64,000 bases of DNA, from NCBI GenBank assembly GCA_029964075.1, contig CM057135.1, positions 19,680,863 to 19,744,862 on the forward strand, read 5' to 3'. The position numbers and the translations under genes were made by a program. This DNA comes from Patiria pectinifera. Taxonomy: Eukaryota; Echinodermata; Asteroidea; Valvatida; Asterinidae. This document shows positions 10,234 to 23,348 of the stretch, one piece after another. How positions within the stretch are numbered: the stretch's first letter is position 1; each line of letters opens with the position of its first letter. The notes beneath the pieces are model-generated. The model had not been told where the DNA came from, did not search any database, and saw only the letters and a list, made by a program, of their open reading frames with translations.

Positions 10234-11635
10234 TCCAGTAGGGGTAATTATCAATGCCGGGGGGGGGTGTCGACATTTTGTGCGTTTAACTTGCGAGTGT
10301 GCGTTCACACCATTGAATAAAGCGTTCACACCATTGAATAATGTGCGTTGTTTGCAAGAGCTGCAGTTCTCAACTGCCCCTTCCGAACACGCACATTTTC
10401 GACTGGCCCTGCACTAGTCTATACTACAATTCAAGGAATCTCTGTCTGTCTGTCTGTCTGTCTGTCTGTCCGCCGATTATCTCCAGAACCGGGCACCGTA
10501 TGAAGTTGAAAATCGGCGGGTGTATTGCTCGGGACACCAGAATGTGCAGTGCCAAGTTTGAAGTTGTTTGGACGAGCGGTTCTCGAGAAAGCTGCAAAAA
10601 AAAGCAGTATTTTCTGAAGCCTAGCGTGCCAGAATATAGCCTAGAACACCGCGCACTGATGTTCTTTTCAATTGTTTACGTCATGTTTGAGCAAGAGTGC
10701 GCGTATTCAATATGACGCAAACAATGCAAAAAGGACGGGCACGCGCACGTGCATTGTAGGGCGATACATATTGTCCAGTATGGGTGAATAGCACTGCATA
10801 CCATGTTTTCGTATGTACACGGGCACATTATTTTTGCAGTCGACTGAGCGACCATTATGCATTGTAGGTGATCGAACTTCAAACTTGGCACAAACTTCGA
10901 CGTAAGTGTGCGTTCAACCTGTGAAAACAACACCATTGAATCGCGTACGTGCGTTGTTTGCACGAGCATGCAGTTCTCCGAAACTCTGCAAGTATGCAAC
11001 CTATACCAGCGGCAAAGCAATTTGCGTTTCCCGAACATGCACATTTTAGACTGGCACTGCACTAGTCTTACTATAATTCAAGGAATCTCTGTCTGTCTGT
11101 CTGTCCGTCGATTATCTCCAGAACCGGGCATCGTATGAAGTTGAAAATCGGCGGGTGTATTGCTCGGGGCCACAGAATGTGCAGTGCCAAGTTTGAAGTG
11201 GTTTGGATGCGCGGTTCTCGAAAAAGTTGCAAAAAAGTAGTATTATAGGAGGGAAACGTGGCAGCTTAGAACATAACACCACGCACTGCCGTTCTTTTCA
11301 ATTGTTTACGTCATGCGCGCGTGCTCAATATGACGCAAACAATGCAAAAAGGACGGGCACGCGCACATTGTCCAGTATGGGTGAATAGCACTGCATACCA
11401 TGATTTCATATGTACACGGGCACATTATTTTTGCAGTCGACTGAGAAACTTCAAACATGGAACAAACTTTGACGCAAGTGTGCGTTCAACCTGTAAAAAC
11501 AACACAATTGAACCGCGTGCGTTGTTTGCACGAGCAGTTCTCAAAAACTCTGCAAGTATGCAACCTATACCAGCGGCAAAGCAATTTGCGTTTCCCGAAC
11601 ATGCACATTTTAGACGGGTACTGCACTAGTGTTAC

Positions 11636-13104
11636 ACAAACGTACGTGACTCATAATCTGCTATGTGGAGTTCCACAAGGATTTCGCCCCCGGTTTCACG
11701 AAGATGGCCGCGTATAATACGAACGTTCTACGCGTAAATACGAGCGCGTTGTAATCAACAGTTGACGCGCATTTTGTCACGTACCCCAATCCTGTTGGTA
11801 AGTGTGGCGTCACATGGTGCAAAGTGCACACTTCCGGCTCCAACTGCAAGCGAGGCACGAAACTGACTGCTACAATTTACGTGTAAAGAGATACATTTGT
11901 GTGGCTCCGACTGGCAACGCTCAATAAAAAGGTAAAAACTTCTAAAAGTACTTATCTGTTATGCACTCAGAACATGTAAAAAAGCAGATAAACTCTCCAT
12001 GCTTAAATCTCTGTAGGCTGAAGATATACTGTAATTTCGTTTTGAAGTTATTGAAGTGGTAAAAATGTACCAAATATTGAACAAACAATGCGGTAAATCA
12101 GTGCAACTTATCGTCTGCTTGCTAACGTATAGACTTTCTGTGTGAAGTTGTAATACACGGTATAAATTCTAATAAGAGCCTACACGTGTGTGTACAAGGT
12201 GTTCGCTTGCGTAATCAAGTATCAACGACCGATGTTGGTTTGTTTTGTTTAGTTTTATTATCGATTTTGAACTGCCACCAGTCGTCCTCAGATAAAAATA
12301 TATTTCAGTATCAAAAGCTCTCATTTTTATAAAATCGTGTTTGAACTCGATTTTATAAATGAGCATGATGAGAGAGACCTGACTTGTAAGTTGTAACGTT
12401 AACTGTAAAAACACCACCAGCCCACTAGACTTTGAACCGTTATTCAATGTTTCCATGACATTTTCACTGGTTGTTTTTTAAGATGGCATTTCTCCGGAAA
12501 ACTATGGATTGAAATGCAAGTGTCCCAAAACTGACCTCGCTGCACCATAGACCTAGTATCCATGGTAGTTAGTATGACATAAGATTAATTTAGATCAAAC
12601 TTTTTGATTGGAAGTCGTAGTTTTATATTCAGTTTAATTTATGATTTTTTGTGAAAAAAATTCCAAAAGTGAGGCCTGGCCCAGGTCTAGGACAGGCCTT
12701 GATTTGATTTGTTTAAAGGGGTGTCTTTTTTACCTGATAGGCATAGGCCTATCTATCATTTTCAAAATGTACGAAGTATATTTGACCTACCTTAATACTA
12801 TTACTATGGGTCAACATTGGATTGGATTAACACACACACACACCCACACATACGTTAAAAGGTGTATAGAACAATTGATTGTACAATTCATGGTATACAA
12901 AATAAAAACAATATTAAATGTCTAGATTAATGAAAGCACTTTGAATGAAAACATTTCTTATCAGGTTTTCTTCCTCCATGAATCAAGTAATTTGTCATAG
13001 TGTTCTTCATAAAACAACCAAATGCTAGAATCTATGGATTATACGTTTGTTTAATAAGTTTCTTAAAACTTTCATATATAAGAGGCAAACCTGTTGAATG
13101 GGAA
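11636..13104. other. Non-coding AT-rich interval
   Basis: No ORF with recognisable content. It includes a short CA-rich microsatellite around 12830-12853. The first few hundred bases, near 11690-11860, are more CpG-rich but show no identifiable feature. Confidence 0.5.
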
Positions 13105-13176
13105 ATGCCACAATGCTGTGTGCTGAGATGTAAAAGACGCTCAGAAACCCACCCAGAAGTAGCTCAAAGCAATAAG
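13105..13176 (+). pseudogene. THAP first-half exon
   Basis: ATG then MPQCCVLRCKRRSETHPE, ending at AATAAG|GTATCG. A Met-Pro-x-Cys start with a second Cys four or five residues later is the hallmark of THAP N-termini. It makes sense only with the downstream THAP second half, because no other transposase sequence follows before the foldback element. Confidence 0.65.
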
Positions 13177-14126
13177 GTATCGCATGTTTGTTTGGTTTTT
13201 TTTTTAGATGTAGGCCTTGCGTAATAATGACCAGGTTGAAGTTGGCTACTATTAATGGACTTCTTCTAGCCAACTTGCTCATTGAAACAAAAATGAAAGC
13301 ATTGTCATTGCTCAGTAGAGGGATGCAATGTGCACATTGGTCTACTAAAAGTAAGTTTTGTGGTATTTTAGGCCCCTGCATGTTTAAATGGTACAATTTT
13401 TTTAAGAAACTGTCTCAACACTTTCATGTGATCGTCCCAAGAAACAACCTTTGCTTGTCTGAATTGCATCACTTCTTTGTTATGTACGAATTGGGTTGAT
13501 TTGAGAGTGCCAGCACATACACAAATTATCTTGTACCTCTGTCATAAACTTCAGTGTTAATATCCAAGTCCTTAAGTCAACTCCATTTCGTTGGTATGAA
13601 AAATACATTTTCTAAATGGACAATGATGTGACCTGCCCCCACAAAATGAGTGTAAAAATGGCTTGTCGCCAAACTGAGATTTAAGCGTTTCTGAATTCAG
13701 TAGAAAAAGATCATTCCAATGGTGGCCAGCATTTGGGGATGCAAATAGCACTAAAATCTGCTTAGGTTTGAGAAAGTCACACTTTCTTTCTCGCCCATAC
13801 CTGTTAATGGATAGTTTCCAATAGCTGCCATCTTTACCAGCAACTTGGTATTTGTGCTGCAAAGTTACAATATTTCAGTGCAGCCGACCTGAGTACACTC
13901 GGGGACGATCGTGTAACGCATAATTTTGAGTAAAAAGTTATTATAGGTTCATTGCCCGTAAAGATGGCTTACATAAAATTTCCTGATGTAAAGTGGGAAC
14001 TAAAGTATCTATAATGTTTTGCTACTTCACTCTCATTTTGTGAAAACAGGTCACATCAGCTTCTTTATAAGCCTTGGTCAAGGCGCTAGTTGTTATTCAT
14101 CCCGGCCGTAGCGCAGTAAACGATAT

Positions 14127-15190
14127 TGTAACGTGACAGAGGGCGCTTTTGCGTGGAGCGCGCTGTGGCTAAAATTAGCGCATATACTTTTAGTGCATAG
14201 CAGTGGGCTAGGCGCGCGCAGCGCTTAGGCTCCGCCTCGCGCGTTCGCCATTGGGCAGTGGGGTCACCGCTCGATGACGTGCAGCACGCGCGCGCAGGCG
14301 CATATGGGCCAGCGGCCGGCTCGGTAGGCTATATAAGGCGCGCAGAAGAGCGAAATCGGGGACCTGATTTCTGGTTCGAACCGCCGGCACTTGCGGGCGT
14401 GTGGTAAGGCATTATACCTCCTGTACTTAGGTGGTAGGGCCGTGGGGCGGTATTGTGACGAGTCGGTTACGGTTCCTCGAGTTGGTTGCTGGGTCGCTGC
14501 GGGATCAATTGTCCCTTCTTGGGGGCGTGGTTTCGTTGTGATCTTGGCTCCGCGAGTAGGGGCTGGTGGTGCGTTCGATCGAGATAACTGACTCCGGCAC
14601 GGTCTGCCTATACGGACCTGCGTGCGCTAGGCTATTAGGAAACAATAGGTACATTGCTAATACTGCGCGCTGTGGATGTGAGCGGGTAAATTGAGGGGCC
14701 TAATTGTGGTGCGGTTCGAGTCGTCCCTTATAGGGACTTGCGTAATATCTGGCCCTAGACTTGCATTAGTCTCACGCATATTGCGCTTGCGTAGGAACTT
14801 GGAACTCCCCCCTCACTGGATTATCGTACACTGCTTGTACCCCGTAGTTCATTGCACTCCCTGTATATAAGTATTGCATTTCACAGCGCCCTCTGTTGAC
14901 CTCTTACTGTTCAATTCTTGGATCGAAGTGGGCCTCTTTGTGATTCCAGTAGGAATGTGAATAAAACAGTGGTTATTATTTCTTGGTAAATGAAACTGGT
15001 GTCACAAGGCTGTTCATTGGTTCTCCCTCTCAGTTACGTCATTAAGGATTAGGCCAATCAAATTAAAGCGCGCTGCCCAGTCACATAACAACTATATTTC
15101 CATCCCAACGGACTCGTCTCTAGCCGCTCAGGGACTTTCCGGTACGTGCCGTCCGCGCCAAGCCTGTGGAGAGGGCGCCCTCTTTCGAGC
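14127..15190 (+). repeat. 5' LTR of Gypsy element 1
   Basis: Near-identical to 22237-23318. It contains a CpG-rich segment, a TATA-like CTATATAAGG at about 14329 and a poly(A) signal AATAAA near 14960, as expected of a promoter-bearing LTR. Confidence 0.88.
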
Positions 15191-15311
15191 GTATATTGCT
15201 TCTCATCTTTTGTTACGTGTGGCTTATTCAACGAAGAGATAGGAGCTATTTCCGTTGGGTGCGATCTGCAAGATTTGATTCGCCGGTTGAGATCGAGTTT
15301 GAAACAACAGT

Positions 15312-16856
15312 ATGAGTGCAAATGGTAGTCATGTTGAGGGGGATCTGCACAGGTCCAAGATGGAGGTCCAGTTGTTGCAGTGGGAGAAAGCTCAGCAATT
15401 GGACAGAATTGCAAAGTTAGAGGCAGCTTTACAAGAAGCTAGAGCAGCTGTAACGAGCCCAGTTGGTGGCGCTCGTGGTGGTGCGCCAGAGTCTCGTGGT
15501 AGTGTGCATGACAGAGTTGATTCGGATATTGTATTCCGGCTCCCTGGCCAGGGATTGGCTGAGAATGGGGAATAGACGTCAGGGTACACTTCCTACGAGG
15601 TGCATCCATTGACCGAGTTGAAGACGCCGAAAGTCCATCTCAAGGAACGGGATAGTGGGTACAGTTTAATTGATTGGACTCCTCCAAGACGAGAGAAGGT
15701 ATCCAGTCCGAAGGTCTCTGCGGTACATGAGAAGGATGTGAATGGGACTTCAAGTGTTCACATGCCAAGGGTACCTGATGCTGAGAAGAAGCTCCATAGT
15801 GAGTTGATGAGTTTTGCTACACGCTTGCCTAGTAGTAAGGCTGAGGGCGTGGCTGATGTTTCAAGTGCAGACAAGACAGGGCCTTGTCAGCTGAGAAGAG
15901 ATGAAAGATTTGTTGGGGAAGATGGGCTGAGAGAGCGGGTTAGTCAGGCTCCTCGCCGCCCAAGTATAGTTCCTCACCGTTTTAATGGTAAAGTGCCGTG
16001 GAATGAGTACTACGGGCACTTCGAGAGTTGTCGGCTAGTGAACCGATGGGATGATGTACAATCTGCCGAATACTTGGCTGCAAGTCTTCAAGGAGATGCT
16101 GTCCGCATCCTTGGGGAGGGTGCTTACCAAGGAGGTAAGCGGACTTATAAGGAGTTAGTGAAGTTGTTGGCTAGGCGGTTCGGGCCTGGTCAGCAGGCTG
16201 AGAATTTTCTGGTTGAGTTACGTCATCGCAGACAGAAGCCTAAGGAAACTCTGCAGGAGTTATGTCAGGCAATACACGAGTTGGCTGTTAAGGCGTATCC
16301 AGAGATCCCCGAGGAGTCAAGGGATCGGTTGGAGAAGAATCACTTTGTTGATGCGGTTTCTGATCAGCAGGTGCGGGAAGGTATCTTTAGAGCAAGACCA
16401 AAGAACTTGTCAGAGGCATTACAAGCCGCCCTCGAGACGGAAAACTTCCACAAGGTGGAGGTACAGCGAAGAATTGATGAAAGGCCCCCTAAGTTTGTAA
16501 GAGGAACGGACCGAGAAGTGGAGGCAAGAATTCAGTCCATCGAACGGGCTGTTGACTCGCACACGAAGTGTGTAAACGAATTGACTAAGCATTTGGAGCA
16601 GTTGATGGGTAGAGTGTTGTTCCAACCACCAGCGCATGCGCAGATGGCTCCTGCGATGCAAGCAGTTTCAGTTGGCTCTCCCCCTCCCCAGAGGCGGCCT
16701 AAATCCGAGTTGAAGTGTCATAACTGCGGTGCACTTGGTCACTTCGCTAGAGAGTGCAGGCAGCCCAAGCGTAAACGCACCCGCTACCAGGGAAACGAGA
16801 ACCAGCCGACCGGGGGACCCGCGGAAAGGCTGAACAATGTACAGGGTCCACAGTAA
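15312..16856 (+). other. gag region of Gypsy element 1
   Basis: A retrotransposon capsid-type region with Tyr-rich and Trp-rich blocks (RFNGKVPWNEYYGHFESC, ELRHRRQKPKETLQEL) matches Gypsy Gag. A CCHC zinc knuckle (CHNCGALGHFAREC) and a basic tail bind RNA. It lies directly upstream of the protease. Confidence 0.85.
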
Positions 16857-16870
16857 CGGAGGGCACGAGG

Positions 16871-19800
16871 TTGAGAAGAGAAGTGCACGTTGTCACAACC
16901 CCCGCAATTGGGCCAAACCATGGTTTATTCGTAGATGGGTCAATTAGGTCGACTAAGTTTCGCTTGCTTATTGACACCGGGGCAACTGTCACATTGATCA
17001 GTATGATGGTATACTACCAGCTGCCAAAAGAACAGCGGCCCGAGTTGGAATGTTGCGAGTCTAGAGTCAGGCAGGTGGACGGTACCCCTTTGAAAGTGTA
17101 TGGTACTGCATGGTTGGACTTAGGAATTGGAAAAACCGTCCACCCGACTCGGGCTGTATTTGCTGATATCAGTATTCCCGCCATGTTGGGAATGGACTGG
17201 TTGTTAGCCACTAATGGGACTTTGGATTTCCGAAGGCTAGAGATGTGTGTTAATGGGGAAAGAATTAAGTGCACAGGTGTTGCTGGTGAGCCATTCGTGG
17301 GCCGTGTGGTGATAGCTGAAGCTACGGAAATCCCACCTGGTCATGAAAAGGTTGTGGCTGGGACTATTGTCGGTCAGTGCTAGGGGCTGAAGGGACCACT
17401 GATTGTGGAACCAATTGAGTCAGGCGGGCATCTTGGTGAAAAAGGGCTGATCCTTGCTAAGTCCCTAATTGATGCACCTGCCGAGATTGTGCCCATTCGA
17501 GTATTCAACCCCAATAGGGAAAAACGTGTGCTACATGTCGGAACTATGGCTACGACAGTTTCACCCGTGGAGGTCGAAACTCCGCCCACACAGGGCAGAG
17601 AAGAAGGAGCAAGAATAGACTTGCTGCCGAGCCACTTGAGAGATTTGTATGAGAGGAGCAATATACATTTGAACGCAGAAGACCATGGCAGGTTGAAGAG
17701 ATGTCTGATAGACTTCCAAGATGTCTTCTCGCAGGGTGATGGTGACATAGGCCTTACTGATATAGTTAAGCACAGTATCGACACTGGTGGCGCTAGACCA
17801 GTGAAGCAGAGACCCCGGAAACACCCCGCTTGTAACCAACAAGAAATAAACCGACAGGTGGATGACTTGAAGGGGCGTGGCTTGATAGAGCCATCAGATA
17901 GCCCATGGGCGGCTAACGTGGTGTTGGTGAGAAAGAAAGATGGCTCAAAGCGTCTGTGCATCGATTATAGAGGTTTGAATGCAATAACAATCAAGGACGC
18001 ATATCCTGTCCCCAGGATTGATGAGACACTCGACGCGCTAGAGGGCGCCCAGTGGTTCTCAACCCTTGATCTCGCATCCGGGTACTGGCAAGTAGCCCTG
18101 GATGAAGATGCTCAGCAGAAGTCGACTTTCGTTGTGCGCAACGGGTTGTACCGTTGGAAAGTTATGCCATTCGGTTTGGCAAACGCGCCCGCCACGTTTG
18201 AACGTCTTATGGCGAAGGTGTTGGCAGGGTTACAGTGGGAGATCTTATTGGTCTACCTCGATGACGTCATCGCTTTTGGAAAAACGGTGAAAGATGAGTT
18301 AGAACGCCTGTGCAAGGTGTTTGAACGATTGAGGAGTGCTGGACTAAAGCTAAAGCCCAGCAAATGCAACCTCTTTCAGAAGTCGGTAACTTACTTGGGT
18401 CACATTGTATCGGCAGAGGGCGTTGCCACGGATCCCGCCAAAATCAAATCCGTTGCTGATTGGCCAGTCCCGAAGAACGTTAAAGAGGTGAGGAGTTTCC
18501 TTGGCCTCGCTTCGTACTATAGACGATTCATACAAGGCTTTGCAAGCATTGCAAGCCCGTTGCACGCTTTAACTTCGAAATCGAAAGTGTTCTCTTGGGA
18601 TAAGTCTTGTGAGGAAGCGTTCGTCAGACTTAAGGAGGAGTTAATGACCGCACCAATCTTAGCATACCCAATACCAGGCCAGGAGTTCGTCCTTGACACG
18701 GATGCCAGTTTAGAGGGCATAGGCGCAGTACTGTCTCAGGTTCATGACGGTGTTGAAAAGGTTGTTGCCTATGCAAGCCGGAAGTTGAGTAAAGCCGAAA
18801 GAAATTATTGCGTCACCCGGAAGGAGTTGCTTGCAGTGGTTGCCTATCTCAAATACTTCCGCCAGTACTTATATGGTCAGAAGACACTGGTTAGGACAGA
18901 CCATTCTTCCTTAAGATGGTTGACAAACATGAAAAACCCGGAAGGTCAACTTGCTCGTTGGCTGGAGGTTGTGTCAGAATATGACGTCACAATTCAGCAC
19001 CGCCCTGGTGCCAAGCATGGCAACGCTGATGGTCTATCAAGGCGGCCATGTAAGCAGTGTAGTCATTGTGGTAGTGAAGGTAATGATGACGATGGTGTTG
19101 AAGGAGAACAGTCGAATTTGCCAAGTAGAAGTAATGAGGCAGCAGTAAGGGTTGCCGCCTTGCAACCGTCGCTAAGCGCCTCAGATCCTAGAGATGGCCA
19201 AATGGCAGATGAGTCCATGAAGTGGTTGCTAGTCGCCAAGAGCGAGGGGAAAGAGCGCCCTCCTTGGGCGGACATAGCCAGCTTATCCCCGGCCAGTAAG
19301 ATGTATTGGGCTTACTGGAATCAGATATCAGTTAGAGATGGTGTACTGTATCAACGTTGGGAATCGGGAGATGGTAGTTCCTTCCGGTGGAGGCTTGTGG
19401 CTCCTCAGATCGTCAGACACAAGTTTATAGAAGAATTGCATGGTGGGAAACTTGGCGGCCATCTTGGCCTGAAGAAGACGTTGGCCCGTGTAAAACAAAG
19501 ATACTTCTGGTCGGGCATGAGTGCCGATGTAAGGACCTGTGTGCGTCAGTGTAACCAGTATGCGAGGAAGAAGCCGCCCCCTAAGAAACGGAGGGCGCCC
19601 TTGCAGCAGTATAATGTTAGGGGAACCATGGACAGGGTAGCCATGGATTTGGTTGGCCCCCTACCGAAGACGGAGGGTGGGAACCTGTGGATCCTTGTAG
19701 TAGGAGAGTACACTACAAGATGGATGGAGGCATATGCGCTTCCGGATGCGAAAGCTGAGACAGTCGCCGCTAAATTTGTTAGCGAGTTTGTGTGTCGATT

Positions 19801-20930
19801 CGGAGTGCCGAGAGAGGTCCATACGGACCAAGGGACCAATTTCGAATCCGAACTGTTCCGAGAGATGTGTCGGGTCCTCGGCATTAGTAAAACAAGGACT
19901 ACAGCATACAATCCCAAGTCGGATGGTCTCATAGAGCGGTTCAATAAGACCCTCGTTACCATGGTATCCATGATGATTGACCCACACAAAGGTCAGCGCG
20001 ATTGGGACGAGTGCCTCCCGTTTGCAACTAGTGCGTACCGATGTACGCCGCAGGAGAGTTTGGGGGAATCCCCGAATATGATGATGCTGGGTCGAGAAGT
20101 TGCTTTGCCATTGGACTTGACCGTGGAGAGTCCTGCACCAAGTGATGACGAAGTAGTACAGACGGACTATGCGCAGAATCTTAGGGACCAGATTCAAAAA
20201 GCTCACGAGAGGGCGCAGAAATGCTTAGGAAAAAGTATGAGACGCCAAAAAGTGAACTATGACCGGAAGGCAACCAACCCTTGCATCCGGGAGAATGAGT
20301 TCGTGTGGGTGTTCAACCCCGCGAAAAAGAAAGGGGTTAGCCCCAAACTTCAGTTGAAGTGGGAGGGGCCGTTTCTGGTACTGAAGAAACTTTCGGATGT
20401 GGTGGTTCGCATTCAAAAATCAAAGGGCGCCAAAACCACGTGTTATACACGTGGACAGGCTGAAGCCTTACCAAGGTAGTCCGATCGATCCATGGAGTGC
20501 TCCCAGTAGGGCTCCCTCTTGTGACACCGAGATCGGAGCATGCGCTGAGAACGTACAAGGCCATCTGAAAGAGGTGGAATCTTCAGATGAACACGGTGTA
20601 GAAAACAATCCCCTGGTACCCTTGGATGGTAAGGATGGAGGAAACATTCGTCTTGAACCCCTGTACGATGCGCGTGGAGGGGACAGTCTTCTTGAAACCT
20701 CAAATAATGAGGATGAGACCGGTTGTCTTGAGCCCCTGAAGGATATGGGCACAGAGATAAATACATGCGCTGAAGGCGTAGAAGAGCATCCCGAGGAATT
20801 GCATGACGGGGGTGTAGGAAGTATACAGAAACCATGGGGTAGCATGGATGCGGCAAGCAGTGTACAAAAATCCAAAGAGACAAGGAGGTATCCAAAGAGG
20901 GCGCACAGGTTGCCCCTAAGATTCCATTAA
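16871..20930 (+). other. pro-pol region of Gypsy element 1
   Basis: An aspartic protease (LLIDTGATVTLI) is followed by reverse transcriptase with the YLDD box (VYLDDVIAFGK), RNase H (VLDTDASLEGIGAVLSQ), and integrase with an HHCC region, a VHTDQGTNFES strand and a GPY/F-type C-terminus (LKWEGPFLVLKKL). The domain order is that of Ty3/Gypsy. An acidic tail follows the integrase. Read-through between protease and polymerase regions would fit the family. Confidence 0.9.
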
Positions 20931-20997
20931 ATTGAATTTGAGTTGGCTGGCAAATAACAGCTGTTTCCACCCTTTTGTCTTTCAGAATTGTCTCTAG

Positions 20998-21882
20998 ATG
21001 GCGCCCCCAACCGAAACAAAGACGTACAAGTGCGACAAGTGTGGTCACAAGTTCCAGAAATTGAAGGGATTGCTCCGGCATCTAAGGATAAAACACGGGC
21101 CGGCGGCGTTTCTGTACTGCCACCACTGTGGGTTCCACGTGAAGCGCAGGGACCATTTGCGTAGGCACTACAAGATGGAGCACCCTGCGAAGCTGTCCGA
21201 GGTCGCAGAGATAGACATGGAACCGGAAAGGAGAGGGCGCCCCACTGCGGTGGCTGGCCCCGAACACCCCCCGAAGGATGTACGGCTAGTCCGAAAATCG
21301 TCAGACCCCCAAGCGCCTTTTAAGGTTGTTGTGCCGTTAAACGGCAAGAGTAGTCAGGAGGCCGTTGATGACGGGCTTCCCGCCCTTAAAGGGCTGCCCC
21401 CCTGTCTGTCCCCCATTCCTCCCACTCCTCAACGCACTGTGGAGGAGGACTCCAGACCGCCGGAAGATGAGACGCCAAAGACGTACGAGGATGACGCCAT
21501 CAGCCTGTCATCCATGCCCCCGCTGGAGTTAGACATCGACGAGGATCTAGAGAAGATACCAGAGGAGCCGCAAGGAGAGACGCACGTGCCAGAGAAGAAG
21601 CCAAAATCGCAAGATAAGGCCCCAGCTCCTCCCAAGCCAGCAGCAGATGCTCGACCCAAGACAGCAACTTCTTCAAGGAAGCAGCCCCTCGAGAAGACGC
21701 GGGTTGAGCTTCAGAGCCCGAAAATACCTAAACTGGCCACCTTTGTGGAGCACACGGAGACCATCTACGTTGACAACATAATCATCTCCAGAGAATCTCG
21801 CCAACGGACCTTCTACCGGGACGTACTTGTACAGTGCAGCCACGCACTCCCTGGGCATGGATCCGCAACCAGGAACAAATAG
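20998..21882 (+). other. Accessory 3' ORF of Gypsy element 1, two C2H2 zinc fingers (294 aa)
   Basis: The ATG lies about a dozen bases after CCCTTTTGTCTTTCAG, a strong splice-acceptor-like site, so expression from a spliced message is plausible, as for env-position genes. Two adjacent C2H2 fingers (CDKCGHKFQKLKGLLRH, then CHHCGFHVKRRDHLRRH) occupy residues 9-62. A long Pro/Glu-rich low-complexity region follows, then a C-terminal block with TIYVDNIIISRES and YRDV. It looks whole. Function is unknown; nucleic-acid binding is inferred from the fingers. Confidence 0.75.
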
Positions 21883-22236
21883 GACATCTCAGGAGATGAA
21901 CTTTATTGAACTTTATTTTTGTCCTGAAGATAAAGACTTTTATTTTTCTTAAGTATATTTTGTACTGACCAGGAGAGCTTTATTTTTTTGAGACGTATGG
22001 GCCAAAACTAGGCCCGAAAAGTCGTTGTATTGCTAAGATAAATTGCATAAGATCTTAGAACCCATTGTTAAGGTAAACAAAATGTTTAAAAGTGTTTGTG
22101 TATTACTATTGTTGTTCTGAATGTTTCTCTTTCAGGTTTTCAAATTAAAAGTAGGTTTATAATAAGACACCTGTCACGTTTTGTATAAAAATGTCGGCTT
22201 ATCTAAATGAGGGCATTTAGGCCTGTCAGGAGGCTG

Positions 22237-23348
22237 TGTAACGTGACAGAGGGCGCTTTTGCGTGGAGCGCGCTGTGGCTAAAATAAGCGCATATACTTT
22301 TAGTGCATAGCAGTGGGCTAGGCGCGCGCAGCGCTTAGGCTCCGCCTCGCGCGTTCGCCATTGGGCAGTGGGGTCACCGCTCGATGACGTGCAGCACGCG
22401 CGCGCAGGCGCATATGGGCCAGCGGCCGGCTCGGTAGGCTATATAAGGCGCGCAGGAGAGCGAAATCGGGGACCTGATTTCTGGTTCGAACCGCCGGCAC
22501 TTGCGGGCGTGTGGTAAGGCATTATACCTCCTGTACTTAGGTGGTAGGGCCGTGGGGCGGTATTGTGACGAGTCGGTTACGGTTCCTCGAGTTGGTGCTG
22601 GGTCGCTGCGGGATCAATTGTCCCTTCTTGGGGGCGTGGTTTCGTTGTGATCTTGGCTCCGCGAGTAGGGGCTGGTGGTGCGTTCGATCGAGATAACTGA
22701 CTCCGGCACGGTCTGCCTATACGGACCTGCGTGCGCTAGGCTATTAGGAAACAATAGGTACATTGCTAATACTGCGCGCTGTGGATGTGAGCGGGTAAAT
22801 TGAGGGGCCTAATTGTGGTGCGGTTCGAGTCGTCCCTTATAGGGACTTGCGTAATATCTGGCCCTAGACTTGCATTAGTCTCACGCATATTGCGCTTGCG
22901 TAGGAACTTGGAACTCCCCCTCACTGGATTATCGTACACTGCTTGTACCCCGTAGTTCATTGCACTCCCTGTATATAAGTATTGCATTTCACAGCGCCCT
23001 CTGTTGACCTCTTACTGTTCAATTCTTGGATCGAAGTGGGCCTCTTTGTGATTCCAGTAGGAATGTGAATAAAACAGTGGTTATTATTTCTTGGTAAATG
23101 AAACTGGTGTCACAAGGCTGTTCATTGGTTCTCCCTCTCAGTTACGTCATTAAGGATTAGGCCAATCAAATTAAAGCGCGCTGCCCAGTCACATAACAAC
23201 TAGCTTTCCGACCGGGACGGTATATTTCCATCCCAACGGACTCGTCTCTAGCCGCTCAGGGACTTTCCGGTACGTGCCGTCCGCGCCACGCCTGTGGAGA
23301 GGGCGCCCTCTTTCGAGCACCGCTCCACGCTAAGGGCGTGACGTCACA
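22237..23348 (+). repeat. 3' LTR of Gypsy element 1
   Basis: Starts TGTAACGTGACAG and is taken to end ...GACGTCACA, where ATAT matches the left flank. The last 30 bases have no counterpart in the 5' copy, so the end is placed by the TG...CA rule and the flank duplication. Confidence 0.8.

Larger units (their letters stand above)
4721..11635 (+). repeat. Tandem array of roughly 650-bp units headed by (CTGT)n
   Basis: Units begin with CTATACTACAATTCAAGG followed by a CTGT tract at 4721, 6622, 7281, 7934, 8670, 10419 and 11066. Clean spacings are 659, 653, 736 and 647 bp. The two long intervals (1901 and 1749 bp) hold insertions and a partial unit. Each unit continues with a conserved stretch (CCGCCGATTATCTCC, then TTGAAAATCGGCGGGTGT) and ends with a segment closing in GCACTAG. 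Cys/Leu/Ser-rich reading frames here are artefacts of the CTGT repeat. The combination of a core repeat with a GTCY-type microsatellite resembles non-autonomous Helentron/DINE-1-like elements. That affiliation is inference. Confidence 0.85.
14127..23348 (+). mobile_element. Ty3/Gypsy LTR element 1, young, lightly broken
   Basis: Two long terminal repeats of about 1.06-1.11 kb bracket gag, protease, reverse transcriptase, RNase H and integrase sequence in Ty3/Gypsy order, plus a 3' accessory ORF. ATAT flanks both ends (14123-14126, 23349-23352), fitting a 4-bp target duplication. The ends are TGTAACG... and ...GTCACA. By eye the LTRs differ by only a few substitutions and small indels, so the insertion is recent. 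The reading frames carry roughly two or three breaks. It lies in one arm of a foldback element. Confidence 0.9.

Noticed and set aside
4740-11200. Several open frames rich in CLSVCLSV or TDRQTDRQ
   Set aside because: They are translations of the (CTGT)n microsatellite and shared repeat, open because a tetranucleotide repeat lacks stops.
12830-12853. CA microsatellite as a notable feature
   Set aside because: Short, ordinary simple repeat.
13572-13862. A 96-codon minus-strand frame with KQILVLFASPNAGHHWNDLF
   Set aside because: It reads like protein in part, but I recognise no family and there is no convincing exon context, so it is not annotated as a gene.
14208-14390. 60-residue Arg/Ala-rich frame, repeated at 22318-22500
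   Set aside because: It lies in the CpG-rich part of both LTRs of Gypsy element 1 and is identical for that reason.
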